Source of the DNA: an uncultured Pseudomonadota bacterium
Lineage (GTDB): Bacteria; Pseudomonadota; Alphaproteobacteria; Rs-D84
Length of the DNA: 15,169 nucleotides
Direction: 5' to 3'
Assembly (NCBI GenBank): GCA_947306185.1
Contig: CAMZFU010000023.1
Span: 1 to 15,169 of the forward strand
Shown: piece by piece, positions 1-5,873 of the stretch
Numbering within the stretch: the first letter of the stretch is position 1
Layout of the letters: each line of letters opens with the position of its first letter
Notes under the pieces: model-generated
The model's input: only the letters and a program-made list of their open reading frames with translations
Told to the model about the DNA's origin: nothing
The model's database searches: none
Position numbers and translations under genes: made by a program

Positions 1-153
1 GACAATTTCCCGGAACAACGCGTAACCGACCACCGTATTAAATTAACATTATATAAATTGGATGATATTTTGGCGGGCGGGGAAGGTTTGGATGAGATGA
101 TAGATGCGTTAATAGCGGCCGACCAACTGGAACGGCTTGCCGCGATGGAATAA
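1..153 (+). CDS. prfA: Peptide chain release factor 1 (RF1), C-terminal end, 5'-truncated by window edge
   Basis: The window opens inside this gene; 50 codons and a TAA stop remain. The fragment begins DNFPEQRVTDHRI, continues with KLTLYKLDDIL and ends with a helix-like tail, LIAADQLERLAAME. This matches the well-known RF1 C-terminus (NFPQGRVTDHRINLTLY, then a tail rich in Asp/Glu and ending LAAL or similar). RF1 recognises UAA and UAG stop codons in the ribosomal A site and triggers peptide release. The catalytic GGQ and the PxT codon-reading motif would lie upstream, outside the window. In many proteobacteria prfA is followed at once by prmC, the methyltransferase that modifies the GGQ glutamine. 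Here a terminator and a long gene-free stretch follow instead, so prmC is not adjacent. RF2 is the alternative, but the RVTDHRINLTLY context and the tail favour RF1. Confidence 0.93.
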   Translation, partial: DNFPEQRVTDHRIKLTLYKLDDILAGGEGLDEMIDALIAADQLERLAAME

Positions 154-196
154 AAGATATTTTCTGCCCATGATATATATGATATATAAAATTATG

Positions 197-246
197 TTTT
201 GGGTCATAAAATGGCCCAAAAAATTGCCAGAAATGGCCATTTTTTT
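197..246 (+). terminator. Rho-independent terminator after prfA (two adjacent hairpins)
   Basis: The first hairpin, 197-221, pairs TTTTGGGTCA with TGGCCCAAAA: ten pairs including one G-U, with a five-base loop. A second small hairpin, GCCA-GAAA-TGGC with a GNRA-type tetraloop, lies at 226-237. A run of seven T follows at 240-246. The position 43 bases after the prfA stop fits termination of that gene. Confidence 0.75.
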
Positions 247-601
247 GCAAAATTTTTATAAAAAGCACAAATTAAAATAATATAGTAAAAACAGGTTATT
301 AATGTACTTTGTTGACATGCGGTTTTAGGAAAATAGGGCGGGTGGGGGGATTCGAGGTTAAAATCCGAAAAAATCGGGGTTTCTGGGGCAAAAATCGGCG
401 TGTTTTTTATTATAAAAAAATCAAAAAATAACAAATTGAAAAAAATATAATTGATGTCCCAACACTGATATTTTGATGGGCAAAAAAACAATGATGGGGC
501 ATAATGTGTTCAAAGATATGGTGTGTTGTACGTTTTGTTGTGTAGAAGAAAGCTTTATGACGGCACTGTGCGATAGCAGGTATTAGCATATCATAAAGGC
601 G

Positions 602-617
602 CATAATATATATTATG
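602..617. repeat. Perfect 16-bp palindrome CATAATATATATTATG
   Basis: Both halves are exact reverse complements with no spacer. It lies in the gene-free region with no promoter clearly attached to it. It may be a protein-binding site or a chance product of the AT-rich context. Confidence 0.5.
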
Positions 618-651
618 TATAGTTTTGTGTGCGACTGGGAAACAGAATGTT

Positions 652-673
652 ACAACCATATTTAATTGGTTGT
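652..673. repeat. Inverted repeat ACAACCA-8 nt-TGGTTGT
   Basis: Seven perfect pairs around an eight-base AT-only loop. A TATAAT hexamer follows at 676-681, but no -35 hexamer sits at the right distance. It could be a hairpin in RNA or an operator. There is no T run directly after it, so it is not a standard terminator. Confidence 0.45.
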
Positions 674-785
674 GGTATAATTATTTTGATGAGCATCTAT
701 TGTGTTTTTTTGGTGCCTATTGTTGTGTGTCAATCCCGTAACGCTGTGTTTTGAATGTGGAAACTGGTCTCCTTTTGTTTTTAGT

Positions 786-1013
786 TGGATTCTCTCTCGG
801 CGCGCCCGTCATATAAATATATGTGCAAAATAATTTTGCTCGCTCTCAGCGACATAAACATATAAAGATGTGCTTGGATAATTTTGCTCACTCTGGGCGA
901 CGTTGCATATAAATATATAGTTGCATATACATATATAATTGAAATGGTTTTACTCGCTCTGTGGCATTATTATGTAAAAACATAATTGTATATAAAAACA
1001 TAACTTGATGAAA
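786..1013. repeat. Degenerate tandem repeat array, four units of about 48-66 bp
   Basis: Each unit has a GC-containing head followed by a tail of ATA-rich sequence. Heads on the plus strand: TCTCTCTCGGCGCGCCCGTC (790-809), TTTTGCTCGCTCTCAGCGAC (834-853), TTTTGCTCACTCTGGGCGAC (882-901) and TTTTACTCGCTCTGTGGCAT (948-967). Tails carry variants of CATATAAATATATGTGCA. Head-to-head distances are about 48, 48 and 66 bases. Heads of units 2 and 3 agree at most positions; units 1 and 4 are more diverged. Unit 2 contains a small TCGCT-CTC-AGCGA hairpin. Spacing and divergence do not fit a CRISPR. Confidence 0.6.
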
Positions 1014-1227
1014 TCGAAATTGGTATTTTGATAGGATAATGTTGTGTTTTTTTGTTATTGGACCGCCTGACTTCTGCGGCCACATGGTTGGTTTTATGCG
1101 AATTTGGGCAAAATTTACGAAAATCGCCCTGCTCTGACATTAAAATTTACAAAAAATGGCGGATTTCTGCGGTTTTTGCGACGGTTTTTGTGTAAAAACA
1201 CGGTATTTGTTACCCTATTTTGTGCTT

Positions 1228-1256
1228 TTGACAACTTTTACTAGAATAATTAGATT
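1228..1256 (+). promoter_or_regulatory. Candidate distal promoter of the cysteine-rich protein gene
   Basis: A consensus -35 TTGACA (1228-1233) is followed after 17 bases by TAGATT (1251-1256), which matches four of six -10 positions. Predicted transcription start is near 1263, leaving a leader of about 79 bases. Confidence 0.55.
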
Positions 1257-1275
1257 GTTTCAATTTTCTGGGCGG

Positions 1276-1310
1276 GTGCATTTTGCACTTGCTACAAAAT
1301 CAGATATAAT
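1276..1310 (+). promoter_or_regulatory. Candidate proximal promoter with an operator-like inverted repeat
   Basis: A perfect -10 TATAAT (1305-1310) lies 17 bases after TTTGCA (1282-1287). The -35 box is embedded in a perfect inverted repeat GTGCA-TTT-TGCAC (1276-1288), placed where a repressor or activator could control polymerase. A second TATAAT occurs at 1313-1318. Predicted start is near 1317. Confidence 0.5.
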
Positions 1311-1341
1311 GTTATAATTATCTCACTAGGAAGGAAAATTG

Positions 1342-2415
1342 TTGAAAATTGTCAATTTTTTGCGGTTATGGTGCGCATTATGTGTTGGTGTGGTGTCGAT
1401 TGTTGCGGACTTGGGGGCTGTTTTTGCTGACACTTGTAATCCGGGTGAGTATATGGTTTGTTATTTAGATCCCCAGTATAACAGTGAATGTACTGATTGT
1501 GGTTGTGCGACCTGTCCATCTGGGCAAACCAGTGATGGTACAGGATATGTATCTTATTGTCCAAATCAGTCAGGTAGTTCTGGTTGTTATACCCCGACTG
1601 ATCTGTGCCCAGGGTATGGTACGTGCCCATCTGGGGTTGGTGGCAGTGACAAAAAGTGTAAAGAGGTTTCGGGTTGCACGACTAGTGGATGTCAGAAGTA
1701 CGCCATTTGCAATCCGTCCAATGGCGCGATTACGTACGCAGTGTCCGGTTCGTGTCATCTTGAAGGCAGCAGTTGTTATTCAAATACTGTGCCGTGCAGT
1801 ACGTTTAGTATCGATCATTTTGCGGTTGGATGGAATTGTGATCAAGGTGCCCAGGTAAATAATGCCACTTGGAATGCCAGTAGAAATGCGTGGGATACAA
1901 AAAATTGCACTTGTTCAGTCGTGGATAGGGATATTGTGCACGATGTTGGTGGCGTGGCGGCAGGTGTCCATTGTATAAAGGCCAATGCGGATTTTTATGT
2001 GGCGGATGCGGATAGGTATAAAACCACAAATATTGATGGTGCGGTTCACTATTCTTTTCTGCATGAGTTTTGTCGTCAATGCGAACCGGGATATTTACCG
2101 TATATAGTCAGTTCCCCTTCGGATGGGATAATTTTACGCCCTGCGAATTCAAGTGGTAATTGGGGTACATATAAATGTACCACGGTTGTAACCGCGCCGT
2201 ATTATGCGGATGGTTGTATTATAAATTTTAATTTGCCAACTGGGGCGGCGGCGATTGACGATTCCGGATGTAAAAAAACTTGTGCGCCGGGCCTAATAAT
2301 TGATGAAGATGGTGCGACAAGTGCCAATCAGTGCGTAATGGATCCAAATCAGCGGTTTTATGATAATACAGGATCTTTCATTATTGGTGCGGGTCAGTGT
2401 AGTACAGGCGGTTAA
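1342..2415 (+). CDS. Secreted cysteine-rich protein of unknown function
   Basis: The protein has 357 residues. I place the start at TTG 1342, seven bases after the strong Shine-Dalgarno AGGAAGG (1328-1334); TTG 1339 is possible but only four bases away. Residues 1-29 form a Sec signal peptide: Lys and Arg in the first ten residues, a hydrophobic core, and a likely cleavage after AVFA. The mature chain begins DTCNPGEY and contains 29 cysteines (about 9%), many in CPSG, CxxC and GxC contexts, dense in the first 125 residues and sparser afterwards. This suggests many disulphides and an extracytoplasmic location. No catalytic motif or transmembrane anchor is visible. The C-terminus (RFYDNTGSFIIG, then GQC) resembles the end of the gene remnant at 3934-4056. 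It stands alone, with its own promoters upstream and a terminator downstream. I do not recognise a named family; an adhesin, surface-layer or EGF-like binding role is speculation. Confidence 0.8.
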   Translation: MKIVNFLRLWCALCVGVVSIVADLGAVFADTCNPGEYMVCYLDPQYNSECTDCGCATCPSGQTSDGTGYVSYCPNQSGSSGCYTPTDLCPGYGTCPSGVGGSDKKCKEVSGCTTSGCQKYAICNPSNGAITYAVSGSCHLEGSSCYSNTVPCSTFSIDHFAVGWNCDQGAQVNNATWNASRNAWDTKNCTCSVVDRDIVHDVGGVAAGVHCIKANADFYVADADRYKTTNIDGAVHYSFLHEFCRQCEPGYLPYIVSSPSDGIILRPANSSGNWGTYKCTTVVTAPYYADGCIINFNLPTGAAAIDDSGCKKTCAPGLIIDEDGATSANQCVMDPNQRFYDNTGSFIIGAGQCSTGG

Positions 2416-2437
2416 TGTTTACCAAAGAAATAATAAA

Positions 2438-2506
2438 AACCGCCCAATCTGGGGCCCACAAAATTGAAAAAATCTGGGCTGACATCTGGACGGTTTAATT
2501 TTTTTT
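2438..2506. terminator. Bidirectional terminator between the cysteine-rich gene and tig
   Basis: AACCGCCCA (2438-2446) pairs with TGGACGGTT (2487-2495) with one mismatch. An inner GCCCA/TGGGC hairpin may shorten the large loop. Eight T follow on the plus strand (2499-2506). On the minus strand the stem is followed by TTTTTATTA. It can serve both convergent genes. Confidence 0.65.
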
Positions 2507-2518
2507 GACTTTACGATT

Positions 2519-3829
2519 CTATTTCGCGTTGGCCTGTTCGAACAATTCGGTTGGTTTAACCGATTTTTCTTTTGTTTTAACATGCGTCAACATCGCATCC
2601 AATGCTTTGCGTTCGAAAATCATACCGCGTAACATTGTAACCGCGTTTTGATTTTTGTTATAGAATTCAAACACCTGTTTTGGATCCGGGTAACGTGATG
2701 CCTCGGCCCAGATGGCGTTTTGCATATCGTCGCGGGTGACTTCAACTTTGTTCTGTGTGCCCCACTCTGCCAAAATAAGACCTAATTTTACACGACGTTC
2801 GGCGTCTTTGCGTTCTTTCTTTTCGTCAAATTTGCAATCGCCGTCGCATTTGCCATCACAATGTGCGTGGTGGTGTTCGTGTTCGTGGCGCGCCATTTGC
2901 AATTCTTGTTCAACCAATGTTTCCGGCAAATCAAGTTTTACTTTGTCGGCCAAAACATCCAACAATTCGTTGCGCATTTCTTGTTTTGAGGCTTCTTCGT
3001 ATTGTTCATTCAAGATTTTACGGATATGTTCGCGCAATTTATCAACTGTGTCAAATCCGATTTCTTTGGAAAACTCATCATTTAATTCTGGCAAGATATG
3101 CTTGCGCACCTCGTGCAGAACAATTGCGAAGCGTGCCGCCTTGCCCGCCAAGTTATCGGCATGATAATCTTTTGGGAATTTCACATTGACGTCAAATTTA
3201 TCGCCGGCCTTGTGACCAATGATTTGATCTTCGAATCCCGGAATAAATGCGCCCGAACCTAATATCAAATGATGTTTCTTGGCGGCGCCACCTTCGAATT
3301 CTTTGTCATCCACGAAACCCGTGAAGTCAATAACCGCGGTATCACCGTTTTGTGCCTTGTATTTGTCGTCTTGTTTTTCGGCGGTACTGCGTGTTTTGCG
3401 CAGGTTTTCGACGGCTTTTTCGACTTCGGATTCATCCAAAGTAGTCGTTTTCTTGGTTAATGTAATTTTTTCAAGATCAATTGCCGGTAAAGTAGGCAGA
3501 ATATCAAAATCCAACGTATATTCAACATCTTTGCCAATTTCCCATCCCGCCAAGTCTGCCTTGGGACTGCCCGCAAGGCGGATTTTCTTGTCGGTCGCAT
3601 ATTTTTCTAAATCTGTATTCATCAATGTGTCAATTGCTTCGCCCATTGCAGACGCGTTGTATTTCTGGCGTAACACAGAAAGCGGCACGTGCCCAGTGCG
3701 GAATCCCGGCATTTTCATATCTTTGCCATATTTTTGTAACACGGCATCAGCAGCCGATTGTACTTCGTCCGCGGTCAGAAACCCATTAACAGTATAGTGT
3801 AAATCTTTGATTTTTTCTTTTTTAATCAT
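2519..3829 (-). CDS. tig: Trigger factor, ribosome-associated chaperone / peptidyl-prolyl isomerase
   Basis: The protein has 436 residues, close to the family norm. The start is ATG 3829 (MIKKEKIKDLHY), eight bases after AAAAAGG; an upstream in-frame ATG at 3895 falls in the promoter. Trigger factor binds ribosomal protein L23 at the exit tunnel and holds nascent chains. The N-terminal ribosome-binding signature is GFRTGHVP at residues 42-49. The FKBP-type isomerase domain spans about 160-243, with GDTAVIDFTGF, GSGAFIPGFED and the GHKAGD segment. The rest is the helical C-terminal chaperone domain. Odd feature: residues 315-332 form a loop with six His and three Cys (HEHEHHHAH, then CDGKCDGDC), followed by a charged stretch. 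This looks like a metal-binding insertion and is absent from the E. coli protein. The gene is transcribed alone from its own promoter and converges on the cysteine-rich gene. Often clpP/clpX follow tig; here they do not. Confidence 0.95.
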   Translation of the reverse strand: MIKKEKIKDLHYTVNGFLTADEVQSAADAVLQKYGKDMKMPGFRTGHVPLSVLRQKYNASAMGEAIDTLMNTDLEKYATDKKIRLAGSPKADLAGWEIGKDVEYTLDFDILPTLPAIDLEKITLTKKTTTLDESEVEKAVENLRKTRSTAEKQDDKYKAQNGDTAVIDFTGFVDDKEFEGGAAKKHHLILGSGAFIPGFEDQIIGHKAGDKFDVNVKFPKDYHADNLAGKAARFAIVLHEVRKHILPELNDEFSKEIGFDTVDKLREHIRKILNEQYEEASKQEMRNELLDVLADKVKLDLPETLVEQELQMARHEHEHHHAHCDGKCDGDCKFDEKKERKDAERRVKLGLILAEWGTQNKVEVTRDDMQNAIWAEASRYPDPKQVFEFYNKNQNAVTMLRGMIFERKALDAMLTHVKTKEKSVKPTELFEQANAK

Positions 3830-3863
3830 AACATTAGCCTTTTTGAATAAATGTTGCCGTGCA

Positions 3864-3892
3864 AGTATACACGTATTTTTTACGTATTTCAA
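3864..3892 (-). promoter_or_regulatory. Promoter of tig
   Basis: On the minus strand TTGAAA (3887-3892) and TATACT (3864-3869) are separated by 17 bases. Predicted start is near 3857, a 28-base leader that includes the ribosome binding site. The spacer contains ACGTA-TTTTT-TACGT (3871-3885), a perfect inverted repeat. The hexamer-like ACGTATT occurs again at 3882 and 3913. Binding by a regulator is possible. Confidence 0.7.
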
Positions 3893-3933
3893 CATATTTT
3901 AGTGATTAGTGTACGTATTATCGCTAGGAAAAA

Positions 3934-4056
3934 TTAGTTTTCAGTGGGAATATATACATCCAAATCTGGATCGGCGATAAAGGTCCCCGAACCTTGGTTG
4001 GTAAAGAACGTATTTGAAACCAAATCATACATGCCTAATGTACTATTGATATCGCG
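3934..4056 (-). pseudogene. C-terminal remnant of a lost gene (40 codons and stop)
   Basis: Reading on the minus strand there is an open run of 40 codons to a TAA, with no start codon at its head and no ribosome binding site. A TAA precedes it in frame, and other frames upstream show no continuation. The peptide (RDINSTLGMYDLVSN, FFTNQGSGTFI, ADPDLDVYIPTEN) reads like the tail of a larger protein: LGMYDLVSN followed by F-F-x-N-x-G-S-x-x-F-I. From memory such tails close large cysteine-rich or surface proteins in gut alphaproteobacteria, but I could not check. It shares spaced residues with the tail of the cysteine-rich protein encoded at 1342-2415. It lies between the tig promoter and the next minus-strand gene. 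It is probably a leftover of recombination or deletion; a functional small ORF is unlikely. Confidence 0.55.
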
Positions 4057-4120
4057 TTATTCACAAATTTAATCAAAAATGTTGGGGCGATGTTACAGAA
4101 AACATAATAACGTACGGTTG

Positions 4121-4606
4121 TTATTTCTGATATGTTTTTGCACGTTGAATTATATTATCGCGGTTTTTTAATAATAGCATTTCAACGGAATCGCGTGCGT
4201 GTTCGTCACAAATACGGTCATAATATACATAGAAATGTGCAAGCATCCAATCTTTGGTCAACATATCAATCATAACTGTGTCGTGTTCTGGTTGTTGAGG
4301 GTTGCGGGGAACCCAAGAGTTGTTTCTGTAATAATCTATGTTGTATATCAAATAAGAATGACCGTCGCAAAGTTTGCAGGCGATTTTTTGGGTTCTGTTT
4401 CTAGTTATGGTGTCGAAACCATCTATTGGAACTGTGTCGGTATAATTTATAACGACCGCGGTTTGATTATTTATAAGTTTACAATGATTTGGTGTTTCAT
4501 AATATGTGGGGCCCGGCGTCGTTTGGGCGTTGGCCTTGGATGCCATGCCGATGATGGACATTACGCAAATTGATAACATTATTTTGATATTATTCGTGTT
4601 AATCAT
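4121..4606 (-). CDS. Small secreted or periplasmic protein of unknown function
   Basis: The protein has 161 residues from ATG 4606. In this frame the reading continues up to a TTG at 4648, but that TTG is part of a -35 box, so the internal ATG is preferred. Residues 1-27 form a Sec signal peptide (MINTNNIKIMLSICVMSIIG, with cleavage expected after SKANA, before QTT). The mature chain of about 134 residues has four cysteines (NHCKL, IACKLC, RICDEH), enough for two disulphides. CKLC resembles a CxxC pair, but there is no thioredoxin-like context. It is rich in Asn, Tyr and Asp, ends in a predicted helix (EMLLLKNRDNIIQRAKTYQK) and has no membrane helix after the signal. No Shine-Dalgarno is visible, and the predicted promoter would give a leader of about four bases. 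It lies downstream of the rpsI terminator, so it is probably separately transcribed. No family recognised. Confidence 0.7.
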   Translation of the reverse strand: MINTNNIKIMLSICVMSIIGMASKANAQTTPGPTYYETPNHCKLINNQTAVVINYTDTVPIDGFDTITRNRTQKIACKLCDGHSYLIYNIDYYRNNSWVPRNPQQPEHDTVMIDMLTKDWMLAHFYVYYDRICDEHARDSVEMLLLKNRDNIIQRAKTYQK

Positions 4607-4616
4607 ACCGAGGCTT

Positions 4617-4644
4617 ATTTTGCGCAAAATATATATTTTGTCAA
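4617..4644 (-). promoter_or_regulatory. Candidate promoter of the small secreted protein gene
   Basis: On the minus strand a consensus TTGACA (4639-4644) is followed after 16 bases by CAAAAT (4617-4622), four of six -10 matches. Transcription would begin near 4610, about four bases before the ATG. The -35 box abuts the rpsI terminator. Confidence 0.4.
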
Positions 4645-4672
4645 TCAAAAAACCGCCAAAATGGCGGTTTTT
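4645..4672 (-). terminator. Terminator of the rplM-rpsI operon
   Basis: AACCGCCA (4651-4658) and TGGCGGTT (4662-4669) form a perfect stem with a three-base loop, extended by A/T pairs on both sides. On the minus strand six T follow the stem. It begins about 20 bases after the rpsI stop. Confidence 0.85.
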
Positions 4673-4693
4673 GATTTGTCTCCAAACAAACGA

Positions 4694-5212
4694 TTAACGT
4701 TTGCTGAACTGTGTTGAACGACGTGCTTTGCGGAAACCATAGTGTTTACGTTCAACAACACGGCTATCGCGGGTAAGGAACCCGGCGGCCTTTAATGCCG
4801 CACGCAAATCTGGTTCAGATTTTTCCAACGCTTTGGAAATACCGTGTTTTACCGCACCGGCCTGACCAGACAGACCACCGCCCATAACCATTACAAATGC
4901 ATCGTATGCACCTTCGCGTTTTGTAACTGCAAATGGTTGATTCAAAATCATTTGTAACACTGGACGACGGAAGTATTCTGCCATTGGGCGTTCGTTAATA
5001 ACAATGTTGCCCTTGCCCGGCATCAAATATACGCGTGCCACAGAATCTTTACGTTTACCGGTTGCATAGATTGCCTTGTCCAATTTTGGAACAGAAACCA
5101 CGGCGGCACTTTTTGTTGTGGTTGCCGCCGCAACTTTCTTGGTTGCAGGGGCCGCTTTTTTAACTGTTGTAGCCTTTTTTGTGGCGGTTGTTTTCTTTGT
5201 TTCAGTAGCCAT
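4694..5212 (-). CDS. rpsI: 30S ribosomal protein S9 (uS9) with a long Lys/Ala/Thr N-terminal tail
   Basis: The protein has 172 residues; E. coli S9 has 130. The core starts near residue 44 (KLDKAIYATGKRKDSVARV) and carries the S9 features GKGNIVINERP, the glycine-rich MGGGLSGQAGAVKHGISKAL and the C-terminal RKARRSTQFSKR. The terminal SKR of S9 reaches the decoding site and contacts P-site tRNA. Residues 1-43 are an added tail of ATKK/TKKAT-like repeats, low in complexity and strongly basic, similar in composition to histone H1 tails. The ATG (5212-5210) overlaps the rplM TAA by one base (TAATG), which suggests translational coupling. Its Shine-Dalgarno AGGGG lies in the last rplM codons. The order rplM-rpsI is conserved across bacteria. 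Confidence 0.96.
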   Translation of the reverse strand: MATETKKTTATKKATTVKKAAPATKKVAAATTTKSAAVVSVPKLDKAIYATGKRKDSVARVYLMPGKGNIVINERPMAEYFRRPVLQMILNQPFAVTKREGAYDAFVMVMGGGLSGQAGAVKHGISKALEKSEPDLRAALKAAGFLTRDSRVVERKHYGFRKARRSTQFSKR

Positions 5213-5685
5213 TATTCGCCCCTTTTGTTTTTACGATTCAAACCCGCAAAGTCAATCACGACAGGATTTTGTGCGGAGTGTTTGTGTTCTGCGCCTGCAT
5301 AAACGTGCAATTTGGTCAAACGTTTGTCCGCCAATGCAACCGCGGTGCGACGACCCATCATGCGCTTTACCGCATTTTTAACCAATAATGTTGGTTTTTC
5401 GGTGCGCATTTGCCCCAGGGTGCGTTCTTTGATTCCGCCCGGATATGTTGTGTGCCAATAGAATTTTGTTTTGTCGGCCTTGGTTCCAGACAGTGCTACT
5501 TTGTCGGCGTTAATGATAATTACATGATCACCGCAATCCATGTTCGGTGTCCATGTGGCCTTGTTCTTGCCACGCAAGAGGTTCGCGGTATACGCCGCCA
5601 AACGCCCCAGCGTGCAATCAGTTGCGTCAATCAAATACCATTTGGCATCTAATTCGCACTTTTTTAACGATTTTGTCGCTGCCAT
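5212..5685 (-). CDS. rplM: 50S ribosomal protein L13 (uL13)
   Basis: The protein has 157 residues from ATG 5685 (MAATKSLKK), preceded by AAAGG ten bases upstream. The in-frame extension to 5805 passes through the promoter and is not coding. L13 signatures are clear: KWYLIDATDCTLGRLA at the N-terminus, the TPNMDCGDHVIIINADKV segment, KFYWHTTYPGG, and KNAVKRMMGR. L13 binds 23S rRNA early in large-subunit assembly. It is the first gene of the rplM-rpsI pair and is transcribed from a strong promoter divergent to leuS. Confidence 0.97.
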   Translation of the reverse strand: MAATKSLKKCELDAKWYLIDATDCTLGRLAAYTANLLRGKNKATWTPNMDCGDHVIIINADKVALSGTKADKTKFYWHTTYPGGIKERTLGQMRTEKPTLLVKNAVKRMMGRRTAVALADKRLTKLHVYAGAEHKHSAQNPVVIDFAGLNRKNKRGE

Positions 5686-5724
5686 TTTTGTTTTACCTTT
5701 GTTGTTTATTAAAAAGTTCGCCAT

Positions 5725-5753
5725 ATTATGTCGCAAACCTGCGGAAAAGTCAA
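5725..5753 (-). promoter_or_regulatory. Promoter of the rplM-rpsI operon
   Basis: On the minus strand TTGACT (5748-5753) and CATAAT (5725-5730) each match five of six consensus positions and are 17 bases apart. The predicted start near 5718 gives a 33-base leader with the rplM ribosome binding site. Confidence 0.8.
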
Positions 5754-5810
5754 GAAAAAACAATGCGGTAAAATAATACCGTATAAAATATTCGTGTGAA
5801 TACAAAAAAC

Positions 5811-5839
5811 TTGAAAGTTTTATGCTTTTTTGCTAACCT
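5811..5839 (+). promoter_or_regulatory. Weak candidate promoter of leuS
   Basis: TTGAAA (5811-5816), a 17-base spacer and TAACCT (5834-5839), preceded by the extended -10 dinucleotide TG. The start near 5846 would give a 28-base leader. The -10 box is poor; a different promoter nearer 5782 (TATAAA) cannot be excluded. Confidence 0.35.
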
Positions 5840-5873
5840 GCCCTTTGCGTATTCTATATATGGAGTAGTTAAA

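Larger units (their letters stand above)
247..1227. other. Long AT-rich gene-free region
   Basis: About 1 kb between the prfA terminator and the promoters of the cysteine-rich protein gene. I find no open frame with a ribosome binding site and recognisable protein character, and no tRNA, rRNA or riboswitch. The region is rich in A/T tracts. It holds a degenerate repeat array (786-1013), a perfect palindrome (602-617), a hairpin-forming inverted repeat (652-673) and two partial direct repeats: AAAATTTAC near 1110 and 1143, and TTCTGCGG near 1072 and 1164. It could be regulatory DNA, decayed gene remains or an unrecognised RNA locus; the sequence alone does not decide. Confidence 0.6.

Noticed and set aside
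312..317. TTGACA hexamer in the gene-free region
   Set aside because: The sequence 16-18 bases downstream (AGGGCG and neighbours) has no -10 character, so it is not called a promoter.
476..586. Short plus-strand ORF of 36 codons with a CCTFCC stretch
   Set aside because: No ribosome binding site or promoter, and no protein-like character beyond chance; not supported as a gene.
786..1013. Repeat array considered as a CRISPR
   Set aside because: Units are diverged, spacing is uneven, tails are AT-rich and similar to each other rather than unique spacers, and no cas gene is near.
1484..1858. Plus-strand ORF of 124 codons inside the cysteine-rich gene
   Set aside because: It is a shadow in another frame; the signal peptide, start and composition support the longer frame.
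3830..3895. 22-codon N-terminal extension of trigger factor
   Set aside because: It covers the tig -10 and -35 boxes, and the conserved protein start with a ribosome binding site is at 3829.
4199..4573. Plus-strand ORF opposite the small secreted protein
   Set aside because: No ribosome binding site or signal; the minus-strand frame has a proper signal peptide and cleavage site.
5686..5805. N-terminal extension of L13 up to 5805
   Set aside because: It covers the rplM promoter; L13 homology and the ribosome binding site place the start at 5685.
5796..5873. N-terminal extension of LeuRS
   Set aside because: No ribosome binding site at 5796; GGAG is correctly placed for ATG 5874, where family homology begins.
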